Shown here piece after piece: positions 26,499 through 34,770 of a DNA stretch of 64,000 bases. This DNA comes from Psychrobacter sp. NG25 (GTDB taxonomy: Bacteria; Pseudomonadota; Gammaproteobacteria; Pseudomonadales; Moraxellaceae), in the NCBI RefSeq assembly GCF_015234355.1, contig NZ_JADGMV010000007.1, forward strand, positions 1 to 64,000, in the 5' to 3' direction. Made by a program: the position numbers and the translations under genes. The notes beneath the pieces are model-generated. The model worked only from the letters and a program-made list of their open reading frames with translations, was not told the origin of the DNA and made no database searches. How positions within the stretch are numbered: the stretch's first letter is position 1; each line of letters starts with the position of its first letter.

Positions 26499-26799
26499 AG
26501 CAAATCCCTTTGTTTTGATAACCCTAATTATCCGTGTGTCATACAGTCTGTATAGAAGTTATAAAACTCTTATAAGGTGGATAGTATCTAGCATTGAGTG
26601 AGTTAGCAATAGTGCCAATAGCCATTTGATAGTTAGAGTAAGGTTAAGAGATGTTTGAAAACCATAAGACACACTTTACGCTCAGTCCCTGTGAAATGGA
26701 TAAAACGTCAATATCTTATAAAAATCGCAGATATGGCAGTTTAAACTCTGATAATATGTCAGAATTAGATAAAACATTTGTTGATAATAAGGATTTGAG
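26499..26799. other. Intergenic region between LysE and SH3 genes
   Basis: Divergent promoter region for the LysE exporter and the SH3-domain protein. AT-rich; no repeat, RNA or confident promoter was seen. Confidence 0.5.
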
Positions 26800-27099
26800 A
26801 TGAAACGTTTGGCTTATACCGTTGCTGTATCTTTGTTTGCGACGACTGTGGGGATAAGTGCCGCGCATGCCGAGAGAGTTTGCAAAGTAACAGATCCGAC
26901 TGAAACACCATTAAACATCCGCGATGAACCTAATGGCAAGATTATTAATAAGCTGCGTAATGATCGCGAAGTGTATGTCACAGAGGTCACTTATGATAGT
27001 AGAAACCGTCCGTGGGTGTATCTAGAAGGTTACTATAAGGGCGAGTATAGGCAATGGGGCTGGGCAATTAGAGAGTTTGTCTCTTGTTATGATCGTTAG
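26800..27099 (+). CDS. secreted bacterial SH3-domain protein
   Basis: A 99-residue protein with a signal peptide (MKRLAYTVAVSLFATTVGISAAHA, cleavage after AHA). The mature part is one SH3b domain: TPLNIRDEPNGKIINKLRNDREVYV, then WVYLEGYYKGEYRQWGWAIREFV. Such domains bind cell wall or protein ligands. Two Cys (CKVTDP and VSCYDR) may form a disulfide. AATAAGGATTTGAG precedes the ATG. A lipoprotein gene follows 33 bp later. Confidence 0.82.
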   Translation: MKRLAYTVAVSLFATTVGISAAHAERVCKVTDPTETPLNIRDEPNGKIINKLRNDREVYVTEVTYDSRNRPWVYLEGYYKGEYRQWGWAIREFVSCYDR

Positions 27100-27132
27100 T
27101 ATGAAGATTTTTCAGTTTCAGAGGGTGGTCAT

Positions 27133-27738
27133 GTGATTGATAAGTATGTGTTCATATTTGCTATATCTTTTTTAATTTGCTCGTGTAGCAGTGGCATTAC
27201 CACACCAGATGCAGAAGCTTCCGATAGTAATATAAAAATCGAGAAATATTCTGACGCAAATATAAGAGAAATCGAGATTGGTAAAGCGTTTAGCTTAGAT
27301 AAAATTAAAAGCATGACAATATTCGACGGTGAATTTAAGAAACTTAGTGACATTGAGTGTGGCGGTTTTTTTACTGAAGAAGAAATAGGAGAGAGCGAAG
27401 AAGAAGCGATTTATCAGTATGGCAATATGGAAGTTGATATCACAGATAATCAGGGCGCTATCATGAAAATAGTGGGCATTCCTGACGGGCTTCATATTAA
27501 ATACAATGAAATATTAATCGATAACAACTTCAGCCCTAAAAGTTTAAGCCTTGAAAAATTTGAAGTACATGAAAATAAGGCAACTGTCTCAGACAATACC
27601 GTTGGCATAGAGTCTACCGATATAAAAGAAGCCTATGACATTATGTATTCTGTCCGTGAAAAGACGAGTGATGATTTGCTATACCTAAGTTTTCTAGACA
27701 ACAAGCTGGTTGCTATTAGAGTTCTAGTACAGTGTTGA
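27133..27738 (+). CDS. hypothetical lipoprotein
   Basis: Not recognised. The 201-residue protein begins with a hydrophobic signal ending in FLICSCSSG; Cys18 fits a lipobox (I-C-S-C), so it is probably lipid-anchored. The rest is acidic and beta-rich by eye, with Cys around 76 and at the C-terminus (VLVQC). It starts with GTG after GAGGGTGGTC; an ATG two bases earlier is followed at once by a stop in its own frame. It probably shares a transcript with the SH3 protein. Confidence 0.65.
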   Translation: MIDKYVFIFAISFLICSCSSGITTPDAEASDSNIKIEKYSDANIREIEIGKAFSLDKIKSMTIFDGEFKKLSDIECGGFFTEEEIGESEEEAIYQYGNMEVDITDNQGAIMKIVGIPDGLHIKYNEILIDNNFSPKSLSLEKFEVHENKATVSDNTVGIESTDIKEAYDIMYSVREKTSDDLLYLSFLDNKLVAIRVLVQC

Positions 27739-27772
27739 TTTATGATTAATGCTAGATAAAAACCAACAGACA

Positions 27773-27813
27773 TAAAAAAGCCCAGTCACCGTATGATGAC
27801 TGGGCTTTTTTAT
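27773..27813 (+). terminator. terminator of the SH3/lipoprotein operon
   Basis: AAAAAAGCCCAGTCA / TGACTGGGCTTTTTT stem with a short loop and T-run. Confidence 0.9.
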
Positions 27814-27873
27814 TGTTCGCTTACTAGTCTAATCTGATGCTAAGCAACAGTGCTAATAAGTGACGCCGAATAG

Positions 27874-27949
27874 TGGCGTCCCCAGGGGGATTCGAACCCC
27901 CGTTACCGCCGTGAAAGGGCGGTGTCCTAGGCCTCTAGACGATGGGGAC
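27874..27949 (-). tRNA. tRNA-Glu (TTC)
   Basis: On the minus strand: acceptor GTCCCC / GGGGAC, D-arm, anticodon loop CTTTCAC with anticodon TTC, T-arm GGGGGTTCGAATCCCCC, discriminator G and encoded CCA. 76 nt. Confidence 0.97.
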
Positions 27950-28094
27950 GCATAGAGTGTTATAACCAATGGTTACAACGGTACTTCACAATATCAGATA
28001 GCTTACAAGTAAGCATTGCCTAGGTGCTGATATCGTCCTACTAGCGAGTATCTATTATAAATTTCAGTAGTACTGAGCATTGCAATAAATAGTA

Positions 28095-28170
28095 TGGTGG
28101 AGCTAAACGGAGTCGAACCGTTGACCCCTTGCATGCCATGCAAGTGCTCTACCAACTGAGCTATAGCCCC
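28095..28170 (-). tRNA. tRNA-Ala (GGC)
   Basis: On the minus strand: acceptor GGGGCTA / TAGCTCC, D-arm AGCTCAGTTGGTAGAGC, anticodon stem CTTGC/GCAAG with loop ATGGCAT (anticodon GGC), T-arm with GGTTCGACTCC, encoded CCA. 76 nt. Transcribed before tRNA-Glu and possibly with it. Confidence 0.97.
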
Positions 28171-28292
28171 TCGCTAAGAGTGTGCGTATTTTATGCAAGA
28201 CCGACAGTCCTGTCAACTACTATTTTAAAAATAATCCATAAATATGCAAAAAAAAGTGTTTTAGCCTATTTCAATAGCTTAACAATGCCAAA

Positions 28293-28670
28293 TTAGCGTG
28301 GATTTTGCTTAAGAGAGATCTCTTTGATGGCTTTATCCGTATAAAACTCTTCTTCGGTACAATTAGAGTTACCATCAGAGAATATAATTACACAGCACTC
28401 AGTAGGGACATATTGACCCCCTTTTTCTCTGACGGTTCTGATACCTTTGAAGCCAATGATGTCAAACTTACTTAATTTATCTAGATTATTATTGGTATAA
28501 CCACAGTAAGTAGTATATATCCATTTCAAATCTTCAAAGTCTTGCCCCTTTGTCAGGGTAAGCTTTGCATCATAAAGCTCTTTTACGATGGCATCATAAT
28601 ATTTCTGCGCTTCTTTTAGGGTGTTAAAGACATAGTCTTTACTTTCTATCGTGACGGTTTTGGTGGCCAT
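28293..28670 (-). CDS. hypothetical protein, possibly DUF3223-like
   Basis: A 125-residue soluble protein. The pattern FNTLKEAQKYYDAIVKELYDAKLTLTKGQDFEDLKWIYTTYCG followed by a second half with CCVIIFSDGNSNCTEEEFYTDKAI resembles the DUF3223 layout (short helix, hydrophobic core, DG-x-x-FS-type end); this is by eye only. The ATG at 28670 has GGAA 7 bp before it; a TTG four codons upstream is less likely. It lies between gltX and the two tRNA genes. Confidence 0.6.
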   Translation of the reverse strand: MATKTVTIESKDYVFNTLKEAQKYYDAIVKELYDAKLTLTKGQDFEDLKWIYTTYCGYTNNNLDKLSKFDIIGFKGIRTVREKGGQYVPTECCVIIFSDGNSNCTEEEFYTDKAIKEISLKQNPR

Positions 28671-28728
28671 GTTTATTTCCAATTAAGAGGTTTAATCGTA
28701 TGAGGGTAGTAATACTGATTAAGAATGA

Positions 28729-28755
28729 AAAAGGGTCAGAACTGGCCTGACCCTT
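28729..28755 (-). terminator. gltX terminator
   Basis: AAGGGTCAG / CTGACCCTT stem with a 7-nt loop; on the minus strand it is followed by TTTTTCATTC. Confidence 0.8.
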
Positions 28756-28798
28756 CTACATTCAAAAATTTCAGTTAATTTAGTACTCAGTGGCTAAA

Positions 28799-30325
28799 CT
28801 ATTCAGCAGCCAAAAAATCTGGTAACTCAGCCGCTTGTTTCTCAAGTTTTTTAAGTTTCTTTTTACCGAGGCCACCCAATACATCAACCGCATGACGCAA
28901 GCGTGTTAGCGTCATGTCAGCACCGATAATCGCCATAGAGTTCATGACTGGCGTCGATGACGTGCTGCCAGCGATAGCGATAAAGAACGGCGCCATAAAG
29001 TCACGCATCTTGATATCGAGGTGAGCGGCCAGACCTTTTAAGGTGGCGTAGATGTTTTCTTCAGACCAAGTTGGCAAGACTTCTAACTGCCATAATGACA
29101 GCTGTAGCATGTCCATGATTTGCTCAGGGGTGAGTGACTTATGCGTAAAGCTCTCGGCATTGATAGCAGGTAGGTTTTGGAAGTAGAAGCCACTCCAATT
29201 CACCGCATCAGACAGCAACTCAATACGTGGCTGAATCGCCGCTGCGATAGCGGTTAATTTATCGCTATTGCTTGCCCATTCGAGGATTTTGTTCTTTAGC
29301 TCTTCAGGGGTTAGGGCGCGTAGCCACTCTGCGTTTAGCCAGTTTAGTTTTTCGATATCGAAGATAGGGCCGCCCAGTGATACACGCTGAATGTCAAAAC
29401 TGGCAATCATTTCTTCTAAGGTAAACTGCTCAGCATCATTTGGCATCGAGTAGCCCATACGACCGAGATAGTTTAGCAATGCTTCAGGTAGTACGCCCGC
29501 ATCACGATAGTAGGTGATAGAGGTTGGGTTTTTACGCTTAGACAGTTTTGATTTATCTGGGTTACGCAGTAATGGCATGTGGCAAAGTACTGGCATCTCC
29601 CAACCAAAATATTCATAAAGCAACTGATGCTTAGGCGCAGAGTTTAACCACTCTTCACCGCGCATCACATGACTGATATCCATCAAGTGATCATCGACGA
29701 CATTGGCTAAATGGTATGTTGGCATGCCGTCTGTTTTTAGCAGCACTTGCATGTCGACTTGGGCCCAAGGAATCTCAACCGTGCCGCGCAGCATGTCATG
29801 TACTTGGCAGATACCTTCGGTAGGCACACGCATACGAATCACGTGAGGCTTGCCTTCCGCGACCAGTTTTTCAGTGGTTTCTGGTGCAAGGTGAGCACAG
29901 CGACCATCGTAACGTGGCGTCTCGCCATTGGCCATTTGCTCAGCACGCATGGTGTCTAGCTCTTCACTGGTACAAAAACAGCGAAACGCATGGTCTTTTT
30001 CTATGAGCATCTCGGCGTGTTTGGTATAAATGTCGCTACGCTCGCTCTGACGATAAGGGGCGTGTGGACCACCGATATCTGGACCCTCGCTCCAATCTAG
30101 ACCGACCCAACGTAAGGCGTCCAAAATCATTTGTTCAGATTGCTCGGTTGAGCGGGTTTGGTCAGTGTCTTCGATACGCAAAATAAACTCACCGCCGTGC
30201 GCTTTAGCAAAGGCCAAGTTAAATAGGGCGATATAAGCTGTCCCTACGTGAGGAAAGCCAGTCGGTGAGGGTGCGATACGAGTACGAACAGGGCGTGTTG
30301 GTGCTTGGGTCGATGTTTGGGTCAT
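28799..30325 (-). CDS. gltX: glutamyl-tRNA synthetase
   Basis: A 508-residue class I synthetase that charges tRNA-Glu. The HIGH-type signature is [13 protein letters not shown] (residues 20-32, HVGT) and the KMSKS-type motif is [20 protein letters not shown] and [24 protein letters not shown] are typical of the catalytic domain; the C-terminal half is the alpha-helical anticodon domain. It is near the usual length with a ~10-residue Thr/Pro-rich N-terminal tail. Its cognate tRNA-Glu lies 850 bp downstream on the same strand. Confidence 0.97.
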   Translation of the reverse strand: MTQTSTQAPTRPVRTRIAPSPTGFPHVGTAYIALFNLAFAKAHGGEFILRIEDTDQTRSTEQSEQMILDALRWVGLDWSEGPDIGGPHAPYRQSERSDIYTKHAEMLIEKDHAFRCFCTSEELDTMRAEQMANGETPRYDGRCAHLAPETTEKLVAEGKPHVIRMRVPTEGICQVHDMLRGTVEIPWAQVDMQVLLKTDGMPTYHLANVVDDHLMDISHVMRGEEWLNSAPKHQLLYEYFGWEMPVLCHMPLLRNPDKSKLSKRKNPTSITYYRDAGVLPEALLNYLGRMGYSMPNDAEQFTLEEMIASFDIQRVSLGGPIFDIEKLNWLNAEWLRALTPEELKNKILEWASNSDKLTAIAAAIQPRIELLSDAVNWSGFYFQNLPAINAESFTHKSLTPEQIMDMLQLSLWQLEVLPTWSEENIYATLKGLAAHLDIKMRDFMAPFFIAIAGSTSSTPVMNSMAIIGADMTLTRLRHAVDVLGGLGKKKLKKLEKQAAELPDFLAAE

Positions 30326-30664
30326 AGGAATCTCAGAATACGTTTGTTAATGAATGTGTTGGTTAATGAATTTAGCAGTGAAAGAGGGTAATAAAAAATC
30401 GCAATGACAAATATGAATGAAATATTTGAATGAAATATTTGAATGAAAAATACGGATGAAACAATAGTCGTCAAAGTAGAAAAATAGCGTAAAATATAGC
30501 GCTAGTATAACAGAGAGATAGGATATTTTTAATGAAAAGCCCTTCTAGCGCTTGACTACAGATATATCCTTGCGATAATAATGATAAGCAAGGCATAACT
30601 TGTTTATTTTCATCTGATTTTTTACTATTACTGGCCAATATGGTCGCCATCTACTGAGTCGTTT
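30326..30664. other. Divergent region between gltX and rsmH
   Basis: It contains the 13-bp tandem array (30409-30459) and two copies of GTTAATGAAT near 30345 and 30362. No mraZ gene or its GGGAG-type boxes were seen in front of rsmH. Confidence 0.6.
30409..30459. repeat. 13-bp tandem repeat, about four copies
   Basis: Units aligned at 30409, 30421, 30434 and 30447: the middle two are identical (AATATTTGAATGA), the outer two are degenerate. The array lies about 85-135 bp upstream of the gltX start. Confidence 0.85.
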
Positions 30665-31771
30665 GTGTCACTATTAAATAATAAGCCAGAAAATAAGCCA
30701 CTATCTAACGTAAATCATCCTGAAACTGCTGACGATACCCACTCTGACGAATTAAGTTTCGTTCATGATGCCGTGCTTCTACCAGAAACCGTCGCGGCGG
30801 TGCTGGGCGTCAAGTCCTTGCCAAAGCAAACAGGCAATGATGCTCAAAACAGTATCAACCAAAGCAATGACGACCAGAACGGCTTGCAGATAAGCGGTAT
30901 TTACGTTGATGCGACTTTTGGGCGCGGTGGACATAGTCGACTACTATTAAGTCAACTTGCCGATGATGCACAGTTGATTGTCTTTGACAAAGACCCGACA
31001 GCCATTAGTGTGGCTCAAGAGCTGGCAAGTACAGATAGCCGCGTGAAAGTGGTTCATGACAGCTTTGCGACATTGACGGACAGTCTAGCAGCCATGGGTA
31101 TCATGCAAGTTGACGGTTTGATGGCGGATTTGGGTATTTCCTCACCGCAGATTGATGATGGCAGTCGTGGCTTTAGCTTTATGCGTGATGGTGCGGTTGA
31201 TATGCGTATGGATACCAGTCGTGGCCAGTCGGTCGCTGAATGGCTGATGAAAGTCGATGATGAAACGTTGGCTAATGTGCTTTATGACTTTGGCGAAGAG
31301 CGTCACAGCCGCCGTATTGCGCGTGCGATCAAGCAGATGGACAGTTATGAATCGACGCTTGAGTTGGCAGAAGTAATCAAAGTTGCGCATCCTAACTGGC
31401 AGCGTGGCAAGCACCCAGCGACTCAGAGCTTTCAGGCAATGCGTATTTTTATTAATAATGAGCTTGGCGACGTCGATGCCTTTTTAGAGCAAAGTATCCC
31501 GATTTTGAAATCAGGCGGACAATTGGCTGTCATTAGCTTTCATTCGCTAGAAGACCGCCGTATTAAGCAGTTTTTGCAGCGTCATAGTAAAGGGCAGTAT
31601 CCAGAAGACGAAAAGCTACCGATGCCGCCTAATCGTCCACGCTACTTTAGCAAGCCTAAACGCGTGGGTCCGAGCAAAGCTGAAACCAGTCAAAACCCAC
31701 GCTCGCGTAGTGCATGGTTGCGTATGGCAACACGTACGGATATCGACTATCTGCCAGTCAGCGACCAGTAG
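30665..31771 (+). CDS. rsmH: 16S rRNA (cytosine-1402-N4)-methyltransferase
   Basis: A 368-residue RsmH (MraW). It N4-methylates C1402 of 16S rRNA with SAM. The N-terminal HDAVLLPETVAAVL corresponds to the family start, but lies about 35 residues into the protein; the preceding Asn/Asp-rich tail and a second insert near 62-75 (NDAQNSINQSNDDQN) make it longer than usual. The SAM motif is DATFGRGGHSRLLL, followed by DGLMADLGISSPQIDDGSRGFSF. The start is GTG with no good ribosome site. First gene of the dcw cluster here. Confidence 0.96.
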   Translation: MSLLNNKPENKPLSNVNHPETADDTHSDELSFVHDAVLLPETVAAVLGVKSLPKQTGNDAQNSINQSNDDQNGLQISGIYVDATFGRGGHSRLLLSQLADDAQLIVFDKDPTAISVAQELASTDSRVKVVHDSFATLTDSLAAMGIMQVDGLMADLGISSPQIDDGSRGFSFMRDGAVDMRMDTSRGQSVAEWLMKVDDETLANVLYDFGEERHSRRIARAIKQMDSYESTLELAEVIKVAHPNWQRGKHPATQSFQAMRIFINNELGDVDAFLEQSIPILKSGGQLAVISFHSLEDRRIKQFLQRHSKGQYPEDEKLPMPPNRPRYFSKPKRVGPSKAETSQNPRSRSAWLRMATRTDIDYLPVSDQ

Positions 31772-32107
31772 AGTCTAGATAGTTGGTACATAAATATCTA
31801 CTTATTCTGAGTACTTGGATATATATGTGCTTAGAAATATAAGTGCTTAGATGTTTCAACGCTCGGGCATGGTATTTGGTCAGCTATCTGTTTATGAGAT
31901 AGGACTGATGTTTTAATGGTTACGTGGCTGTTAAAAACCTGTAAACATTCTCTGCTAGGCTCGACAGTTGCTTTCTTTTTTGTCTGTTTGGTTTTACCTT
32001 TATCTTTACCTTTATTTTTTCTGATGGTGCTGATGGCTCATGAGTGTTGCATCACTCATAGACGGTTATCGCTTTTTATATTTTGAAGTTCAATTTTTGA
32101 GATCGTC
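31772..32107. other. Gap between rsmH and ftsL
   Basis: A 336-bp gap is long for the rsmH-ftsL junction. It holds the small open frame at 31916-32086 and no clear terminator or promoter. Confidence 0.5.
31916..32086 (+). CDS. possible small membrane protein between rsmH and ftsL
   Basis: A 56-codon open frame (ATG to TGA) encodes a peptide with a basic start (MVTWLLKTCKHS), one long hydrophobic stretch of about 27 residues (STVAFFFVCLVLPLS and on) and a Cys/His/Arg tail (HECCITHRR). AGGA lies 11 bp before the ATG. The layout fits a single-pass membrane peptide in the dcw operon, but the length is short enough for chance. Confidence 0.3.
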   Translation: MVTWLLKTCKHSLLGSTVAFFFVCLVLPLSLPLFFLMVLMAHECCITHRRLSLFIF

Positions 32108-32590
32108 ATGGCAATATCTGACAAACCGACAAAACGTCGCGCCGCACCGCCCTATAATAACGATATCGGCGAACTATTCGTGCGCCGATTTAATGTGGTC
32201 AGTATCTATGTGGCAGTGCTATTAATAATAGCTGCCGCGATCGTGTGGAGCGGTATCAAAACAGCCGAAGGCGTTCAGCAATATCATCAGGACTATAAAA
32301 CCTTGCAAGACATGAAAAAACAAGAGCGTAAGCTACAAGTTGAGCACCAGCGCTTGCTCATTGAACAACAGACATTTAGTGCGACACCGCAAATTGCCAG
32401 TCGTGCTGTGTCTGAGTTGGGTATGTTCTCACCAACCCTTAAAGACAAGCTCATTATCCAGCCAGGGGCCGCTACGGTATTGGTACCAGTGGACACTACT
32501 GATTCAGATGACGAAGAGTCATATGCTGTTGGACCACGGGCTTCTACGGATTTGTCTCCTGATGTTGCAGAAGCGGAGGCAGGACAATGA
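32108..32590 (+). CDS. ftsL: cell division protein FtsL
   Basis: A 160-residue bitopic protein: a 34-residue cytoplasmic N-terminus, one membrane helix (VVSIYVAVLLIIAAAIVWSG, about 34-53) and a periplasmic coiled coil (YHQDYKTLQDMKKQERKLQVEHQRLLIEQQTF). It forms FtsQLB with FtsB and recruits FtsI/FtsW. Acidic Thr/Asp-rich residues 130-160 are an extra tail beyond the common FtsL length. Its stop overlaps the ftsI start (ATGA). Confidence 0.93.
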   Translation: MAISDKPTKRRAAPPYNNDIGELFVRRFNVVSIYVAVLLIIAAAIVWSGIKTAEGVQQYHQDYKTLQDMKKQERKLQVEHQRLLIEQQTFSATPQIASRAVSELGMFSPTLKDKLIIQPGAATVLVPVDTTDSDDEESYAVGPRASTDLSPDVAEAEAGQ

Positions 32591-34692
32591 GTGATAAAAA
32601 ACCTAATACTGGTGGCAAAAAAACTGTCAAAACTACCAGAAAAAAACCGGCCAGTGGCAAGGTCACCAAGCCATTACGCCCTGCTAGCGCGGCTAAATCT
32701 GGACAAACAAGCAGCAAGCCTGAAAAACAATCTTCTGGCAATCGAAAAGCCAAACTGTTTGATCGCCTAAAAAAGAACGAAGATAAGGGTGCCTATACCA
32801 GCGTCAAAAATCAAAAAGCCAAAAGAGCATTTTTGGGTAAGGCGTCTGGCGCTTCCTCTCGTGGCGGCTTTGAGCATGATAAGAATCGCTTCCGTACTAT
32901 TTGGGGTATCGCACTGGTCGTATTGGGATTACTCATAGCTCGTGCGTATTATTTACAAGTCGCTAATGCCCAGTTCTACCAAGACAAAGGTAATGAGCTT
33001 ATTACCAGTGTGCGTACGCAAAAATCCTATCGTGGCATGATTACCGATCGCAATGACCTGCCATTAGCCGTCAGCGCACCACTTGCCACCGTGTCTTTTA
33101 GTCCACATGATTATTCGCGCGAATATTATGAACTAAAGCGGATTATTCTTACCAACCCTAGCAGTCCACAATTACAGGCGCGTATGCAAAAGCGTCTAGA
33201 TAATATGGATCTGACCACGCTTGCTGCTGCTGCCAACATCTCAGTCGACGAGTTAAAAAAAGTCACCGCCATTGATGACAGTATTGATGTCACTGACGAA
33301 GTAGCAGTAAAAGCCGCACTGCCGTCGGGCGCAGGCTCGCATTATCTGCCATTGTTGAATAAAGTAACGCCTGAGATTGCTCAGAGTGTCAGCTCGCTTG
33401 ATTTCCCTGGTATTTATGAAAAGAATTTCTTTCAGCGCTATTATCCGCAGCCGCAACCAAATTCGCAGTTATTGGGCTTTATGGGACAAAGTGCTAGCGA
33501 CCCTGAAGGTGGTTACGAAGGTCGTGCCGGTATCGAGCGTCAGTATGAAACTGAGCTGGCAGGTGATGATGGTAAGGTATTGGTATTGAAAGATGCCAAA
33601 CAAAATAGTCTAAAAGAAATTAAGCAAATTGAACCAGAAATACCGGGCAAAGATGTGGCGTTGACCATTGATTCGCGCTTGCAGTATTTGCTTTATAAAG
33701 AGCTAGAAAAAGCAGGTCGTTTGCAAAAAGCACGTTGGTCGACAGGTATGATCGTCGATGTGCAAACGGGTGAAGTGCTTGCACTGTCGACATGGCCATC
33801 ATTTAACTCAAATAACCTAAATGAGATGACGGGGGAGAACCAGCGTAACCGTGCACTCCTTGATGTGTTTGAGCCAGGTTCGGTAATGAAGCCATTTACG
33901 GTTGCTGCTGCCTTAGATTCTGGTAAATATACGCCGACTTCTTTAATCGATACCAATCCTGGATCTATCCGTGTTCGTGGCTATACTATTCGCGATCACA
34001 ATAATCTGGGTATGATCAATCTGGCAACGCTATTACAGAAATCTAGTAACGTGGCCTCTACCAAGATTGCGCTATCACTGCCAGCCGATGCTATTAGTAA
34101 TATGCAAAGGCAATTTGGCTTCGGTGCGAAGACACCATTAAAGTTCCCTGGTGAGGGCAGTGGTCTGGTCGTGACACCAAAAGAGAAAGAAACGGCACGA
34201 CGTGCAACTGTCAGTTATGGTTATGGTCTACAAGTGACTCTGGCACAGGTGGCGCAAGCTTACTCAGCGCTAGCGGCAGGTGGCGTCATGCATCCATTGA
34301 CTCTTATCAAAAATGATAAGCCGCTGCCGAGCAAGCGTATCATGGCGCATGAAAAGGCGATGTCGATTGTCCAAATGCTAGAAAGTGTCACTGAGCAAGG
34401 TGGTACGGCAAAAGCCGCCGCTATCGATGGTTATCGTGTTGCTGGTAAAACAGGTACATCGCGCCGTATCAATCCAGATGGTGGCTATTATACTGACCAG
34501 TACCGCAACGTCTTTGCTGGCATGGCGCCAGCGTCTAATCCAAGGTTAGTGGGTGTGATGCTCATTGAAGATCCACGCGGTCAAATTTATGCTGGCTTGA
34601 CGGTAGCCCCTGTGTTCCATAACGTCATGAAAGAGGCGCTACGTTTATATAATGTACCTTTGGACAAGCCGTTAAAAACGGAAGAGCCATAG
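32587..34692 (+). CDS. ftsI: peptidoglycan D,D-transpeptidase FtsI (PBP3), long cytoplasmic tail
   Basis: A 701-residue septal transpeptidase. The penicillin-binding motifs are in order: SxxK at Ser432 (GSVMK), SxN at 486-488 (SSN), KTG at 621-623. A single membrane helix lies about 105-121. The cytoplasmic tail before it is ~103 residues and very Lys/Ser-rich, against about 23 in E. coli. It contacts FtsW and FtsL in the divisome. Translation is coupled to ftsL by a 4-bp overlap, and murE follows 78 bp later. Confidence 0.96.
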   Translation: MSDKKPNTGGKKTVKTTRKKPASGKVTKPLRPASAAKSGQTSSKPEKQSSGNRKAKLFDRLKKNEDKGAYTSVKNQKAKRAFLGKASGASSRGGFEHDKNRFRTIWGIALVVLGLLIARAYYLQVANAQFYQDKGNELITSVRTQKSYRGMITDRNDLPLAVSAPLATVSFSPHDYSREYYELKRIILTNPSSPQLQARMQKRLDNMDLTTLAAAANISVDELKKVTAIDDSIDVTDEVAVKAALPSGAGSHYLPLLNKVTPEIAQSVSSLDFPGIYEKNFFQRYYPQPQPNSQLLGFMGQSASDPEGGYEGRAGIERQYETELAGDDGKVLVLKDAKQNSLKEIKQIEPEIPGKDVALTIDSRLQYLLYKELEKAGRLQKARWSTGMIVDVQTGEVLALSTWPSFNSNNLNEMTGENQRNRALLDVFEPGSVMKPFTVAAALDSGKYTPTSLIDTNPGSIRVRGYTIRDHNNLGMINLATLLQKSSNVASTKIALSLPADAISNMQRQFGFGAKTPLKFPGEGSGLVVTPKEKETARRATVSYGYGLQVTLAQVAQAYSALAAGGVMHPLTLIKNDKPLPSKRIMAHEKAMSIVQMLESVTEQGGTAKAAAIDGYRVAGKTGTSRRINPDGGYYTDQYRNVFAGMAPASNPRLVGVMLIEDPRGQIYAGLTVAPVFHNVMKEALRLYNVPLDKPLKTEEP

Positions 34693-34770
34693 CAGTAAAA
34701 GGGTAACTGACCGTTTTTGAATGTTTAGCGCTTAATTATTCGATTTGTTTTAACTATTTAGGATTTGCCA

